Shown here piece by piece: positions 9,421 through 19,194 of a stretch of DNA of 64,000 bases. Numbering within the stretch: position 1 is the first letter of the stretch; the number at the start of each line of letters is the position of its first letter. This DNA is from Gammaproteobacteria bacterium (GTDB taxonomy: Bacteria > Pseudomonadota > Gammaproteobacteria > Pseudomonadales > Azotimanducaceae). Location of the stretch: NCBI GenBank assembly GCA_020832085.1, contig JAFIFJ010000134.1, positions 1-64,000 on the forward strand. Reading direction: 5' to 3'. The translations under genes were made by a program, and so were the position numbers. Under the pieces are notes generated by a model. It was not told the origin of the DNA and searched no databases. It was given only the letters and a program-made list of their open reading frames with translations.

Positions 9421-9450
9421 GCATTCGCGGCTGAAGCCGCTCCCACAGGG
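9421..9450. repeat. REP-like palindromic element
   Basis: Read on the minus strand this is TGTGGGAGCGGCTTCAGCC followed by GCGAATG, the form of REP elements common in Pseudomonas/Xanthomonas-like genomes, with GCGGCT and AGCCGC as the palindrome arms. It lies 12 bp beyond the stop codon of the DUF2855 gene. REPs in such positions often affect mRNA stability or termination; that role is inferred. Confidence 0.7.
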
Positions 9451-9461
9451 TGCCGCTCGGA

Positions 9462-10538
9462 TCACAAGGACAGCAGCTGGCCGCAGTTCGGCGGCAGGCG
9501 GTTCTCGACCACTTCCAGCCAGCGCGCAGCCACGGCTTCCGGCCCCCGCTCGCGCCGGACCTCGAACCAGTTGCTGCTGCTGCCGAGGAAGGCCGTCCAG
9601 GCGGCACCGAGGCGCTGTTCGAAGCCACCGGGGCCCCAATCCGCCGCCCGCTTCTGGATCTGGGACGGGGCGAAGAACATGGCTGGCTTGGGGCCGGGCA
9701 GCTCGGCCTGCTCCGGTGGCGCTTCCCAGTGGGTCACGCCGACCATGCAGTCGTGCTTCAAGGCAGCGCCGAAATGCCGATGGATGCGTCCCCGCAGGGG
9801 CGCATCTCCGGCCATGTCCACCACGACGCTGGGGACGTCGGCAGCGAGGCCTTCGAGATCCGGGTAGGTGACCACACGGTCATAGCAGCCGAGGCCCACG
9901 CAGAAGTCCTTGTTGGCTGCCGAGGTCAGGCCCACCACTTCCACGCCACCTCTGGCGTGCAGCAGATGCGCCAGCCCCAGCGACGTCTTGCTCGAAGCAC
10001 TGGTGAGCAGCATCTGCCGGGCGCCGAAGCAGTCGTTGTCGGTGAGATAGTCATCGATCAGGAAGGAGGTGGTGAACAGCGGCCGCAGCAGCATCTGCTC
10101 GGTCTCGCGGGCTGGATCGTAGCCCGGGTCGGCGCTCACCCGCTGATAGTTGTTGTAGACCCGGTTCAGATGCTGGCGGTGAGACACGCCATCGGTGAAT
10201 CCATGGGGACCGACCCGCGTCGGCGCCAGCAGCAGATGGCTGCTCATGGGGAAGTAGCCATAGAAGCGCTCCCCCACCTCGATGCCTTCGGCCTTCGATT
10301 GCACCACGTCGCCAAAACCCCAGACCGGCACCCGACCGAAGCCGTCTGCTGCCGGAAAGAAGTCCCAGTAGTTCATCATGTCCCCCGCTACCGCATAGGT
10401 GACGTTGTTGGCCGTGAGCGCAAACACATCCACCGCCATCAGCACCTCGCCGCTACCCACCTCGGGCAGGGCTGTACTCACCAGCCGATGCTCGCGCAGA
10501 CCGTCGCGCCGAACCTGAAAATCCCTTGCTTGCGTCAT
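9462..10538 (-). CDS. DUF2855 family protein (MDR-like)
   Basis: A 358-residue protein that resembles the DUF2855 family, distant relatives of medium-chain dehydrogenases/reductases. Visible family features are ALTANNVTYAVAGD near the N-terminus, GFGRVPVWGFGDV, and a possible cofactor-fold segment LLTSASSKTSLGLAHLL. No zinc-ligand pattern is evident. The function is unknown; genes of this family often sit near acyl-CoA or SDR genes, as here beside a thiolase-like gene. The ATG at 10538 is used; the stop is followed by a REP element. Confidence 0.8.
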   Translation of the reverse strand: MTQARDFQVRRDGLREHRLVSTALPEVGSGEVLMAVDVFALTANNVTYAVAGDMMNYWDFFPAADGFGRVPVWGFGDVVQSKAEGIEVGERFYGYFPMSSHLLLAPTRVGPHGFTDGVSHRQHLNRVYNNYQRVSADPGYDPARETEQMLLRPLFTTSFLIDDYLTDNDCFGARQMLLTSASSKTSLGLAHLLHARGGVEVVGLTSAANKDFCVGLGCYDRVVTYPDLEGLAADVPSVVVDMAGDAPLRGRIHRHFGAALKHDCMVGVTHWEAPPEQAELPGPKPAMFFAPSQIQKRAADWGPGGFEQRLGAAWTAFLGSSSNWFEVRRERGPEAVAARWLEVVENRLPPNCGQLLSL

Positions 10539-10614
10539 GAGTGGCCTCTCTGCCTGTCGTTACAAGACGGTTGCCGATACGGCCCTTACAGGCCTGCGGC
10601 GGATACGTTCTGCA

Positions 10615-11562
10615 TCAGCCGATACGGGTAAAACTGAACCACAGATAGCCGGCATAAACAGCCAGCAGCACGCCGCCCTCGATGCGCGAGAGCCGCAGGC
10701 GAGTGACCAGAAACATCATCAGCACCAGCGTCGCGGCCAGCACCGCCCAGCGATCCACTGTGAGCATGCGCTCGGCGATGGGCAGCGGTCCAATCAGGGC
10801 CGAGACGCCGAGCACACCGGCCAGATTGAAAATGTTGCTGCCGAGAATGTTGCCCACGGCCAGGTCCACCTGCTTACGCAGGGCAGCCAGCAGAGACACC
10901 GTCAGTTCCGGCAGCGAGGTCCCGATGGCTACCAGAGTCAGCCCGATCACCGCCTCGGAGACACCGAGGTTCTCGGCGATGCTCACTGCGCCGTTCACCA
11001 GCAGCCGTGCTCCCAGCAGCAGGAGCAGCAAGCCGCCCAGCGTCCAGGCGAAGCTCGCAGACAACCCCATGAGGGGCAACCGAATGTCCTCCAAGGTGCC
11101 GCTTTCACCGCTTTCAACGCCTTCCTGCACCACGATCCAGGTCAGATACCCGGCGAGGCAGCTCAGCAGCAGTGCGCCATCCAAACGGGTCAGGGAGCCC
11201 CCGAAGGTCATCAGCACCACCACCACCGTGAGCCCGAGCATCACAGCCCCATCCCGCAGCAGCGTCCCCGGCGCCACTGCCAGCGGCGCGATCACCGCAC
11301 TGGCACCCAGGATCAGCAGGATGTTGCCCAGGTTGCTGCCGAAAACGTTGCCCAGGGCGATATCGGGTCGGCGGGTCAGCACTGCATCCACCGACACCAG
11401 CAGCTCCGGAGCGGAGGTCCCGAAGCCGAGCACCACAACCCCCACCAGGAGGGGCGTCGCCCCGAAGCGGGTGGCCAGGGCCAGCGCACCGCGAATCAGC
11501 CCCTCACCACCGGCCGTCAGCAGGGCCAAGCCCAGCACGACCCAAAGCAGATCAACCAGCAC
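10615..11562 (-). CDS. Calcium/sodium antiporter, CaCA family (YrbG-like)
   Basis: A 315-residue inner-membrane cation exchanger with the two inverted repeats of the CaCA superfamily. Each repeat carries the conserved pattern: GFGTSAPELLVS with GNVFGSNLGN in the first half, and AIGTSLPELTVS with GNILGSNIFN in the second. These hold the acidic and Asn/Ser ion ligands. Length and five-plus-five helix layout are normal. It starts at GTG 11562, overlapping the end of the DUF2784 gene by 11 bp, so it is the last gene of a coupled three-gene operon. Confidence 0.93.
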   Translation of the reverse strand: MLVDLLWVVLGLALLTAGGEGLIRGALALATRFGATPLLVGVVVLGFGTSAPELLVSVDAVLTRRPDIALGNVFGSNLGNILLILGASAVIAPLAVAPGTLLRDGAVMLGLTVVVVLMTFGGSLTRLDGALLLSCLAGYLTWIVVQEGVESGESGTLEDIRLPLMGLSASFAWTLGGLLLLLLGARLLVNGAVSIAENLGVSEAVIGLTLVAIGTSLPELTVSLLAALRKQVDLAVGNILGSNIFNLAGVLGVSALIGPLPIAERMLTVDRWAVLAATLVLMMFLVTRLRLSRIEGGVLLAVYAGYLWFSFTRIG

Positions 11563-11941
11563 GGCCGGCTTCCGCGAGCAGACGCCCGCGCTTCCGCCAC
11601 ACCATCACGTAGATGACGATATTGACCACCACCACCAGCAATCCGAGCAGTATTTGCACCGGCCGCGTGAGCCCGGGCGGATAAATGAGCATGACCAGAT
11701 AGTGCTCGATGAAGCTGCCATCGTAGCCCTCCTGACCCGCCAGCGCCCGCAGCGACTGCTCCATGGGCGTCAAGGGACAGATCCAGCCCGCCGTCACCAC
11801 CATCGCCGCCCAGCCCGCCGCCGGCAGATGCAGCCAGACCAGCCAGCGCCAGCGCAGGACCAGCAGGCCGCCGGCCAACGCAAAGAGGATGAACGCCGCG
11901 TGCAGCAGCAGGACGGCTTCCGCGGCGATGGCGTAGAGCAT
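11552..11941 (-). CDS. DUF2784 family small membrane protein
   Basis: A 129-residue protein with four predicted membrane helices and the DUF2784 pattern: an N-terminal AVLLLHAAFILFALAGG helix, a central CPLTPMEQ motif after the second/third helix, and IEHYLVMLIYPPGLT. The function is unknown. The ATG at 11941 lies one base after the TGA of the upstream membrane protein gene, and the 3' end overlaps the antiporter start, indicating translational coupling. A longer version beginning at 12016 would overlap the upstream gene by about 70 bp and lacks family similarity in the extra part. Confidence 0.85.
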   Translation of the reverse strand: MLYAIAAEAVLLLHAAFILFALAGGLLVLRWRWLVWLHLPAAGWAAMVVTAGWICPLTPMEQSLRALAGQEGYDGSFIEHYLVMLIYPPGLTRPVQILLGLLVVVVNIVIYVMVWRKRGRLLAEAGRAG

Positions 11942-11942
11942 G

Positions 11943-12314
11943 TCAGCTCCCCATGAACTGCAGCAGCATGCCCCCGGCGCGCAGGGTCGCGAAGGCGACG
12001 GCCAGGGCGAGGCCACTCACGAACAGGGCAAACAGGCCCAGCAGCGCCCGCTGCACACCGATCCAGAAGCGCTGGGCGCGCCCGGCGCCCGCTGCGGCCT
12101 CAGGCAGCGGTGCCGCGAAACCATGCACGATGGATGAACCGAGCACCGCCCAGAGCAGCACCGTCATGGCCAGCACGTTGTAGATCTCTTCGCGCCAGGG
12201 CTCGGGGCCGAAGAGGCTCACAGCGAGCCCGGCGACACCCCCTGCTCCGAGGACCCAGAACAGCAGGCGTACCGGCCGCAGACGCAGAGCCAGCCTGTGG
12301 TAGAACTCGAGCAT
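11943..12314 (-). CDS. Hypothetical membrane protein
   Basis: A 123-residue protein with three hydrophobic segments (about 15-37, 43-68 and 88-115), separated by a short loop containing EPWREEIYN. I do not recognise the family. It is the first gene of a minus-strand operon with the DUF2784 and CaCA antiporter genes, and its TGA is one base from the next ATG. The AT-poor 14-bp tandem repeats at 12333-12388 lie directly upstream of its start, so they may sit in its promoter or leader. Confidence 0.75.
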   Translation of the reverse strand: MLEFYHRLALRLRPVRLLFWVLGAGGVAGLAVSLFGPEPWREEIYNVLAMTVLLWAVLGSSIVHGFAAPLPEAAAGAGRAQRFWIGVQRALLGLFALFVSGLALAVAFATLRAGGMLLQFMGS

Positions 12315-12332
12315 GCCTTTGCAACACTCCGA

Positions 12333-12388
12333 TCAGGCCGAGCCAGTCAGGCCGAGCCAATCAGGCCGAGCCAGTCAGGCCGAGCCAA
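12333..12388. repeat. Four tandem 14-bp repeats (array A)
   Basis: Four exact-length units of TCAGGCCGAGCCA followed by G or A, alternating G, A, G, A. The last unit contains the stop codon and final codons of chrA (read on the minus strand as GGCTCGGCCTGA), so the other three are copies of the gene end placed in the 60-bp gap before the next gene. A related array of the same unit length lies at 50057-50112. Confidence 0.9.
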
Positions 12389-13688
12389 AAAGTATCCAGC
12401 CACTGCCCAGCACCGCACTGACGCCCAGCACCGGCAGCAGTCCGAGGCGGAAACCAAAGATCAGGATGAAGGCCACGATCACCAATGCCAAGGCGGCGCC
12501 GTCGAGACTGCCCGGAACCGGCAGCTGCATGTCGAGCAGCCAGGCGGTGATCTGCAGCCGTTCACTGAACAGCACGTTGATGCCGAACCACAGTGCCAGA
12601 TTCGCGATCACGCCCACCACCGCTGCCGTGATGGCCGCCAGCGCCGCCGCCAGGGCCGGCTGTCCGCGCAGCTTCTCCACGTGAGGCGCCCCGAGGAAGA
12701 TCCAGAGAAAACAGGGCAGAAAGGTCACCCAGGTGGTGAGCAACGCCGCCAGCGTGGCCATGAGCATGGGCGCATCGCCGGCTGCATGCCGCAAGCCGGC
12801 CAGAAAGCCGACGAACTGGGTCACGAGAATCAGCGGACCGGGTGTGGTCTCGGCCATACCGAGGCCATCGAGCATCTCCCCCGGCTGCAGCCACTGGTAG
12901 TTCTCGACACCCTGCTGGGCGACGTAGGCCAGCACCGCGTAGGCGCCACCGAAGGTCACCAGAGCCAGTTTGGAGAAGAACAGGCTGATGCGGGTGAAGA
13001 CATCGTCGCCACCCAACAGCAGCAGCAGGCCGCACAGGGTCGCCAGCCACAGTCCCAGGCACACCATGGCGGCGGCAAAGGTTCCCGGGCGATCGACGAC
13101 GGCCACCGACAGCTCCGAAACCACGTGTTTCTCTGGCTGCAACCGGGCCGCGACGTAGCCGATCACCCCCGCGCCCAGCACCACCAGGGGAAACGGCACG
13201 CTGAACGCGAACAACGCCACGAAGCCCGCCACCGCCAGCAGCGGATGCAGCAACCCGCGCAGGGACCGGGCTGCGATCCGCAGCAGGGCCTGAGCGACAA
13301 TGGCCAGCACCGCCGCCTTGAGCCCGAAGAACAGCCCCTCGACCAGGCTTATATCGCCGAGCAGCACGTACAGCCAGGACAGCAGCAGGATGATCAGCGC
13401 GCCGGGCAGGATGAAGAGCACGCCGGCCACCACGCCCCCCTTCACGCCGTGCAGCAGCCAGCCTGAGTAGGTCGCCAGCTGCTGCGCCTCGGGACCGGGC
13501 AGCAGCATGCAGTAGTTCAGGGCGTGCAGGTAACGCGCCTCGTCGAGCCAGCCTTTCTCCTCCACCAGGATCCGATGCATGAGTGCGATCTGACCGGCCG
13601 GACCGCCAAAACTCAGCCATCCGATGCGCCACCAGACGGCAATGGCCTCGCCCAGCGAGGGCTGCGGATACGCAGGGTTCTCGGTCAC
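12375..13688 (-). CDS. chrA: Chromate transporter ChrA (long, two-domain form)
   Basis: A 437-residue protein of the long CHR type, with two homologous halves. The N-terminal half carries WRIGWLSFGGPAGQIALMH and the C-terminal half carries FSKLALVTFGGAYAVLAYV and AETTPGPLILVTQF, the hallmark FGG and PGP blocks. Known members export chromate from the cytoplasm; many are annotated by homology only. It starts at GTG 13688, overlapping the marC-like stop as GTGA, so the pair is coupled. The 3' end is embedded in a 14-bp tandem-repeat array. Confidence 0.92.
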   Translation of the reverse strand: MTENPAYPQPSLGEAIAVWWRIGWLSFGGPAGQIALMHRILVEEKGWLDEARYLHALNYCMLLPGPEAQQLATYSGWLLHGVKGGVVAGVLFILPGALIILLLSWLYVLLGDISLVEGLFFGLKAAVLAIVAQALLRIAARSLRGLLHPLLAVAGFVALFAFSVPFPLVVLGAGVIGYVAARLQPEKHVVSELSVAVVDRPGTFAAAMVCLGLWLATLCGLLLLLGGDDVFTRISLFFSKLALVTFGGAYAVLAYVAQQGVENYQWLQPGEMLDGLGMAETTPGPLILVTQFVGFLAGLRHAAGDAPMLMATLAALLTTWVTFLPCFLWIFLGAPHVEKLRGQPALAAALAAITAAVVGVIANLALWFGINVLFSERLQITAWLLDMQLPVPGSLDGAALALVIVAFILIFGFRLGLLPVLGVSAVLGSGWILFGSA

Positions 13689-14368
13689 GCGGCTGCAGCC
13701 CCGAGGGAGAGCCAGACATCGGTGATGCCGTTGATCACGAACTGCACCGCGATCACCGCCAGGATCAGGCCGAAGACCTTGGTCACGATCACCTTGCCGA
13801 CGTCACCGAGGCGCTCCACCAGCACTTTCGAATACACCATGGCGTAGTAGCAGGCACAGGTGGTGATCAGGATTGCCAGGAAGACCAGCGCCACGTGCCA
13901 GATCGTCGGCGCCTCGCTGGTGAGAATCATCACCGTGGCGATGGAGCCAGGCCCACTGATGAAGGGGATCGCCAGCGGAATGATCGCCAGGCTCTGGGCG
14001 TGTTTCGCGGCAGGGGAGTGATCACTGTCGTCATCGCCAGCAAGCAGGTCCACCTGATCGACCTGATCGCCCCCCTGGCGGATCATTCCCATGGCGATGC
14101 CGAACAGAATGATGCCGCCTGCGATCCGGAAGGCCTCGAGGGTGATGCCGAAGAGCTGGAAGATGATGCCGCCGAGCAGCGCGAAGACGAAAAAGATGCC
14201 CGTGGACATCAGCACGGCCCTTCTGGCCACCTGCTCCCGCCGTTTGTCGCTGGCATAGGGCAGCAGCGACATGAACACGAACGCCGTGGTCAGCGGATTG
14301 ACGATCACGAAGATGGCCGCAACGGTGATCAGCAGGTAGTTGAGCAGGGTCACGAGCTCGGGCCACAT
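13685..14368 (-). CDS. MarC family integral membrane protein
   Basis: A 227-residue protein with six predicted helices and the family signatures FVIVNPLTTAFVFMSLLP in helix 1 and PLAIPFISGPGSIATVMIL in the middle. The physiological role of MarC/UPF0056 proteins is not settled, despite the historical link to multiple antibiotic resistance. An acidic loop rich in Asp (DQVDLLAGDDDSDHS) separates the halves. The ATG at 14368 is chosen because GGAGAAAG lies just upstream; an in-frame ATG at 14410 lacks one. It is the first gene of the two-gene unit with chrA. Confidence 0.88.
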   Translation of the reverse strand: MWPELVTLLNYLLITVAAIFVIVNPLTTAFVFMSLLPYASDKRREQVARRAVLMSTGIFFVFALLGGIIFQLFGITLEAFRIAGGIILFGIAMGMIRQGGDQVDQVDLLAGDDDSDHSPAAKHAQSLAIIPLAIPFISGPGSIATVMILTSEAPTIWHVALVFLAILITTCACYYAMVYSKVLVERLGDVGKVIVTKVFGLILAVIAVQFVINGITDVWLSLGAAAA

Positions 14369-14411
14369 CGATCTTTCTCCAGGAAGACAAACCAGCTCGT
14401 CGGCAAGCATA

Positions 14412-14766
14412 CCGACTTGACCACTTTCTGCGCGGGAGTAGACTACCGGCCGGTCTTGGTTGGTATGAGGACGTCCCGTCTTGGAACCCTGGAGTCGTCG
14501 CGCTCATCGGAGCACTTCGCGTCCGGCGTTCGCGCAGGAAACAGCCACGGCCTGAACCCCTGAATCAGCCGCCCTCTGTCCCCTGCCGAACCCCGACAGG
14601 AGCAGTAGAGGTCGGCTGAGTGGGCACACCCACTCCGCCCCCGTCGACGTATGCCAATCCTCTCATGCAGGTATGGCGCTCCAGTGTCCTTGCGCCAGCG
14701 TCGCAGGCATATCGCAGCACCTACGACCTTTGATCCTTGGGCCGGTTCGTGGAGTTGGGGGCCATC
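14412..14766. other. Divergent intergenic region, possible mgtE leader
   Basis: About 355 bp without a convincing gene between the minus-strand MarC gene and mgtE. The clearest structure is a 7-bp-stem hairpin at 14618-14635, GAGTGGG-CACA-CCCACTC. No run of T follows it. I looked for a magnesium M-box or other known riboswitch core upstream of mgtE and could not recognise one. Promoters for both divergent units must lie here. Confidence 0.5.
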
Positions 14767-16125
14767 ATGGAAGCGCAGCAAGCCGAACAGCAGCAGCCAT
14801 TGCGGGAATTGATCGCGGCAGGCGCCTACGACGTCCTTACCGCAAGACTGCCGGATGAACACGTCCAGGATATCGCTCGTGCCCTGGCGGACTTCGAACC
14901 CAATATGGTACTCGAAGTGCTGGCGATGCTGCCGGTGGACGAGCGCCCCGAAGTCTTCGCCTATCTTTCGACCGGTCAGCAGTATCAAATCCTCAACGCC
15001 GCCGACGACGACATCGGTATTCCCTTCCTGCGGGCCCTGCCCGCCGATGACCGCACCGCCCTGCTCGAGTCCCTCAAACCCGAACAGCTGAAGGAGATTC
15101 TACGGCTGCTGGCACCCGCTGAAGTACGGCGAGCCATGGAGCAACTCGGCTATCCAGAGCAAAGCGCTGGCCGGCTCATGAATACCGATTTCGTCACCGT
15201 GCGACCCAACTGGTCGCTGGCGCGGGCCCTGGACCACGTGCGCCGCCAGGGCCATCAGGGCGACGGCGTCAACACGCTCTACGTCACGGACCATCGCGGC
15301 CGCCTGCAGGGCACCATCAGCTTGAAACGCCTCGTTCTCGAATCGCCGGACAAGGATGTCATGAGCCTGATCTCCGGACCTGCGGTGACCATCGACGCCG
15401 GCGAGGACCGCAGTGAGGCGGCCCGGACCATCCAGCACTACGACATCACAGCGCTGCCAGTGGTGGACGTCAACGGGGTGCTCTTGGGTGCCGTGACGGT
15501 CGACGACGTCATGGACGTGGTTCAGGAGGAAGCCACCGAGGACTTCCACAAGATCGGCGCAGTCGGTGCGCTGGGTCTGAGCCTGCGCGATGCGCGCCCC
15601 TCACTGCTCTACCGCAAGCGCGTGGGTTGGCTTGTGCTGCTGGTATTCGTGAACATCTTGAGCGGGGCCGGCATCGCCCTCTACGAGGCCACCATCGAGC
15701 AGGTCATCGCGCTGGTGTTCTTCCTGCCGCTGATCATCGCTTCCGGCGGCAATGCCGGTTCGCAATCCGCCACACTGATGGTCAGGGCCCTGGCCACGGG
15801 TGATGTGGCCACCCGGGACTGGCTGCGTCTATGGGGGCGGGAACTCGGGGTCGCGATTGCCCTGGGGGTCACCATGGGTGCCGCGATCTATGGCGTCGGT
15901 CTGTGGCGCGGCGGTCCCGAGGTGGCCATCGTCGTATCGTTGTCCATGGTTCTGGTGGTGGCCTGTGGCTCGATGATCGGCATGGTACTCCCCATGATGC
16001 TCAATCGCTTCGAATTCGATCCAGCCACCGCCAGCGCGCCACTGATCACCTCCATCGCCGACATCTGCGGCATCCTGATCTACTTCTCCATCGCTACGGC
16101 CATCCTCACGCTCCCCCCACCCTGA
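14767..16125 (+). CDS. mgtE: Magnesium transporter MgtE
   Basis: A 452-residue Mg2+ channel/transporter. Domains in order: N-terminal MgtE superhelical domain (about 25-130, with DVLTARLPDEHVQDIARAL), two CBS domains (about 135-255, ending VVDVNGVLLGAVTVDD), a plug helix, then five C-terminal membrane helices (about 285-452). The pore region shows IASGGNAGSQSATLMVRAL and a PLITSIADICGILIYF helix containing the conserved Asp of the pore. The ATG at 14767 is used; a TTG at 14737 is also in frame but has a poorer context. In homologues, cytoplasmic Mg2+ bound between the N and CBS domains closes the pore. Confidence 0.94.
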   Translation: MEAQQAEQQQPLRELIAAGAYDVLTARLPDEHVQDIARALADFEPNMVLEVLAMLPVDERPEVFAYLSTGQQYQILNAADDDIGIPFLRALPADDRTALLESLKPEQLKEILRLLAPAEVRRAMEQLGYPEQSAGRLMNTDFVTVRPNWSLARALDHVRRQGHQGDGVNTLYVTDHRGRLQGTISLKRLVLESPDKDVMSLISGPAVTIDAGEDRSEAARTIQHYDITALPVVDVNGVLLGAVTVDDVMDVVQEEATEDFHKIGAVGALGLSLRDARPSLLYRKRVGWLVLLVFVNILSGAGIALYEATIEQVIALVFFLPLIIASGGNAGSQSATLMVRALATGDVATRDWLRLWGRELGVAIALGVTMGAAIYGVGLWRGGPEVAIVVSLSMVLVVACGSMIGMVLPMMLNRFEFDPATASAPLITSIADICGILIYFSIATAILTLPPP

Positions 16126-16175
16126 CCCTCATTGCGGGGGATGGCAGTGGGTGGGTGACGCAGCTCCTTGAAATT

Positions 16176-16195
16176 ATGTTATGTTATAACTTACC
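16176..16195. promoter_or_regulatory. Putative Zur operator upstream of the COG0523 GTPase gene
   Basis: GTTATGTTATAACTTACC is an A/T-rich dyad in otherwise GC-rich DNA; seven of nine base pairs match around the TTATAA centre. On the opposite strand it contains GTTATAACATAAC, which resembles gammaproteobacterial Zur boxes. It sits about 30 bp before the ATG of a zinc-type COG0523 gene. Zinc-bound Zur would be expected to block transcription, giving expression under zinc shortage. The regulator gene is not in the window. Confidence 0.7.
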
Positions 16196-16224
16196 TTTCA
16201 ACCCTCAATGCGCAGGCCCAGCCC

Positions 16225-17434
<1,210 letters not shown>

Positions 17435-17442
<8 letters not shown>

Positions 17443-18079
17443 ACACGCGCATGTCAGCGAGCACATCGACGATCTCGCCAGCATCTACGATCCCGCCATC
17501 CACCTGGCTGTGGCGAGGCGGCAACCGGACCCGGCCATGATTGGGTTCGTTGCCGAGGTTCTGAATCGACGCTGCGTTCCCTGTGCCGAACTCATCGTCG
17601 GCCCAGCTACCACCATCGCCGAGCACCTGCCCGAAGCCCTCGGGGGCTTCGCAGCTGCCGTCACTGCCCTGCCCGGCTACGCCGAGTTCTGCCGCGACCT
17701 CGAACTGCAGGTGGCGATCTTTACCGATCTCTTCGGAATCAATGCGGTGGGCCTGCGCATCGCGACGCTGCAAGGGCCCATGTGCCCGCGCTTTCACGTC
17801 GATCACGTTCCCTGCCGCCTGATCACGACCTATGGCGGCCGCGGCACCGAGTGGCTGCCCGAGGAGTACGTGGACCGCCGACAGCTCGGCTGCGCGGATC
17901 TGCCCCTGCGTCACCCGGAAACCGGCGATGGCGCGACCTGTGCCCTCGAACCCTGGGCCATCGGTCTGTTCCGTGGCGAAGGCTGGCTCGACGGCAGCGT
18001 GGGCGGCGTCGTACATCGCTCGCCGCACATTGCGCCTGCGCAGCCGCGGCTGCTCATGACTCTGGATTTCGTGCGCTGA
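17435..18079 (+). CDS. DUF1826 domain-containing protein, zinc-operon partner
   Basis: A 214-residue soluble protein matching DUF1826, with a conserved block [24 protein letters not shown]. That block's clustered His, Asp and Cys residues suggest a metal site. Genes of this family are commonly found beside COG0523 GTPases under Zur control; here the start codon overlaps the end of the GTPase gene by 8 bp. A role in zinc sparing or zinc handling is therefore likely, but no activity is established for the family. Confidence 0.85.
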
Positions 18080-18109
18080 AGGGGACGCCACACCGGCCAG
18101 CGCAACGCT

Positions 18110-18523
18110 TCAGTCGGATGCCGGAATCCTGAAACACTGGGGACCGGCGGCGTGGTACCGGAACGGTTCGTCACTGCGCATGCCGGGCCGATGGGGTGGC
18201 TCAGCCTGGCGCTCGAAGGTTGCGCACAATTCGAAGCTGTCGACGCCGAGGGGACGGTACCCATAGGTGTCGCCGCTGCGCGGATCCCGAAGCCAGTCCG
18301 ATTCCAGATCACCGAGGATGTCTTCGATGCGATCAGGCACGGCACCTTCGCGCGCATGATGGCGCCTCACGGCAAAGGTCAGAGCACTGAGATCTTCGAC
18401 CCGCCGCGCGTCGAGCAGGCGGCTGCGCTCATCTCCCGGTGACCCAAGGACGAACAGTCCCGCCACCACGGCAACGCCCACGGCCATGCCGACGCCGACG
18501 GCCAGCACCCGATCGAGATTCAA
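18110..18523 (-). CDS. Hypothetical membrane-anchored protein
   Basis: A 137-residue protein with one N-terminal membrane segment (about residues 7-27) followed by a soluble domain. That domain contains LDARRVEDLSALTFAVRRHH and SDWLRDPRSGDTYGYRPLG, a pattern that recalls pseudopilin-like periplasmic proteins. A prepilin peptidase site is not evident, so this resemblance is only suggestive. It is the last gene of a minus-strand operon; its ATG overlaps the stop of the DUF5671-like gene by 4 bp. It is separated from the convergent DUF1826 gene by 30 bp. Confidence 0.72.
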   Translation of the reverse strand: MNLDRVLAVGVGMAVGVAVVAGLFVLGSPGDERSRLLDARRVEDLSALTFAVRRHHAREGAVPDRIEDILGDLESDWLRDPRSGDTYGYRPLGVDSFELCATFERQAEPPHRPGMRSDEPFRYHAAGPQCFRIPASD

Positions 18524-19161
18524 CCCGCAGGCTCCGGTGGGTCCATGCGCCTGAGCTGGCGCAGGTAGTAACCGAAAATGCCGCCGGCAATGATCCCTAC
18601 CACCAGCACCTTGAGCAGGAAACGCAGCGTCAACGCGCCGCCCAGCAGCTGATAGATCAGCGTGGCCAGATTGCCCAGCAGAACGAGGGTGGCGATGAAC
18701 AGGGTCAGCCAGGTGAGCCAGCGCCCGACACCGCCGGCCCTGGCCGGATCCAGCTCACGCAGAATCTGCCTCGAAACGAGGAGGAACACCGGGAAGGCCA
18801 CCAGCAGCACCGCCACCGCCCAGCGCAGCCGGCCGCGGGCAAATTCGCCCCGCCAAACACCCTCTGCCGGGTCAGGAAACAGCAGATCAACAAAGTGGAA
18901 CAGCAGACTGCCGAAGTGCCAGGCGCTGAGATAGAGAGTCGAGAAAGCGACCAGATAGAGAAAAGCTTCCCGCGGCGAGGTGGTCGTGGTCGGCCGCGGC
19001 ACCGGCGGCGTGAAGGCGACGTCTGCATAGCGTTCCAGGGCTTGCACACTCGCCGCCTGCGGCCATCCGGCCTGCTGCAGCGCTGCGGCTATCTCCACCC
19101 GCGTCCGCCCTGCCGCCAACGCATCCCTGACGAAGGCATCGAGTCGCTCCTGATCGTTCAT
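18520..19161 (-). CDS. DUF5671-like membrane protein
   Basis: A 213-residue protein with a soluble N-terminal helical part (about 1-50, containing AALQQAGWP), then four predicted membrane helices with FLYLVAFSTLYLSAWHFGSLLF and FLLVSRQILRELDPARAG. The arrangement resembles proteins annotated as DUF5671; the function is unknown. The ATG at 19161 is chosen for the GGAGAGAGGC ribosome-binding site; an in-frame ATG 15 bp upstream includes that site in its codons. It is coupled to the downstream small membrane protein. Confidence 0.75.
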   Translation of the reverse strand: MNDQERLDAFVRDALAAGRTRVEIAAALQQAGWPQAASVQALERYADVAFTPPVPRPTTTTSPREAFLYLVAFSTLYLSAWHFGSLLFHFVDLLFPDPAEGVWRGEFARGRLRWAVAVLLVAFPVFLLVSRQILRELDPARAGGVGRWLTWLTLFIATLVLLGNLATLIYQLLGGALTLRFLLKVLVVGIIAGGIFGYYLRQLRRMDPPEPAG

Positions 19162-19194
19162 GCCTCTCTCCTGCACCGACCGGAGCGTGGATTG

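Noticed and set aside
7595-9871. Long plus-strand frame opposite the thiolase-like gene
   Set aside because: Antisense shadow; composition atypical and it spans several real minus-strand genes.
14412-14766. Magnesium-sensing riboswitch upstream of mgtE
   Set aside because: No M-box or other riboswitch core could be recognised; only a simple hairpin is visible.
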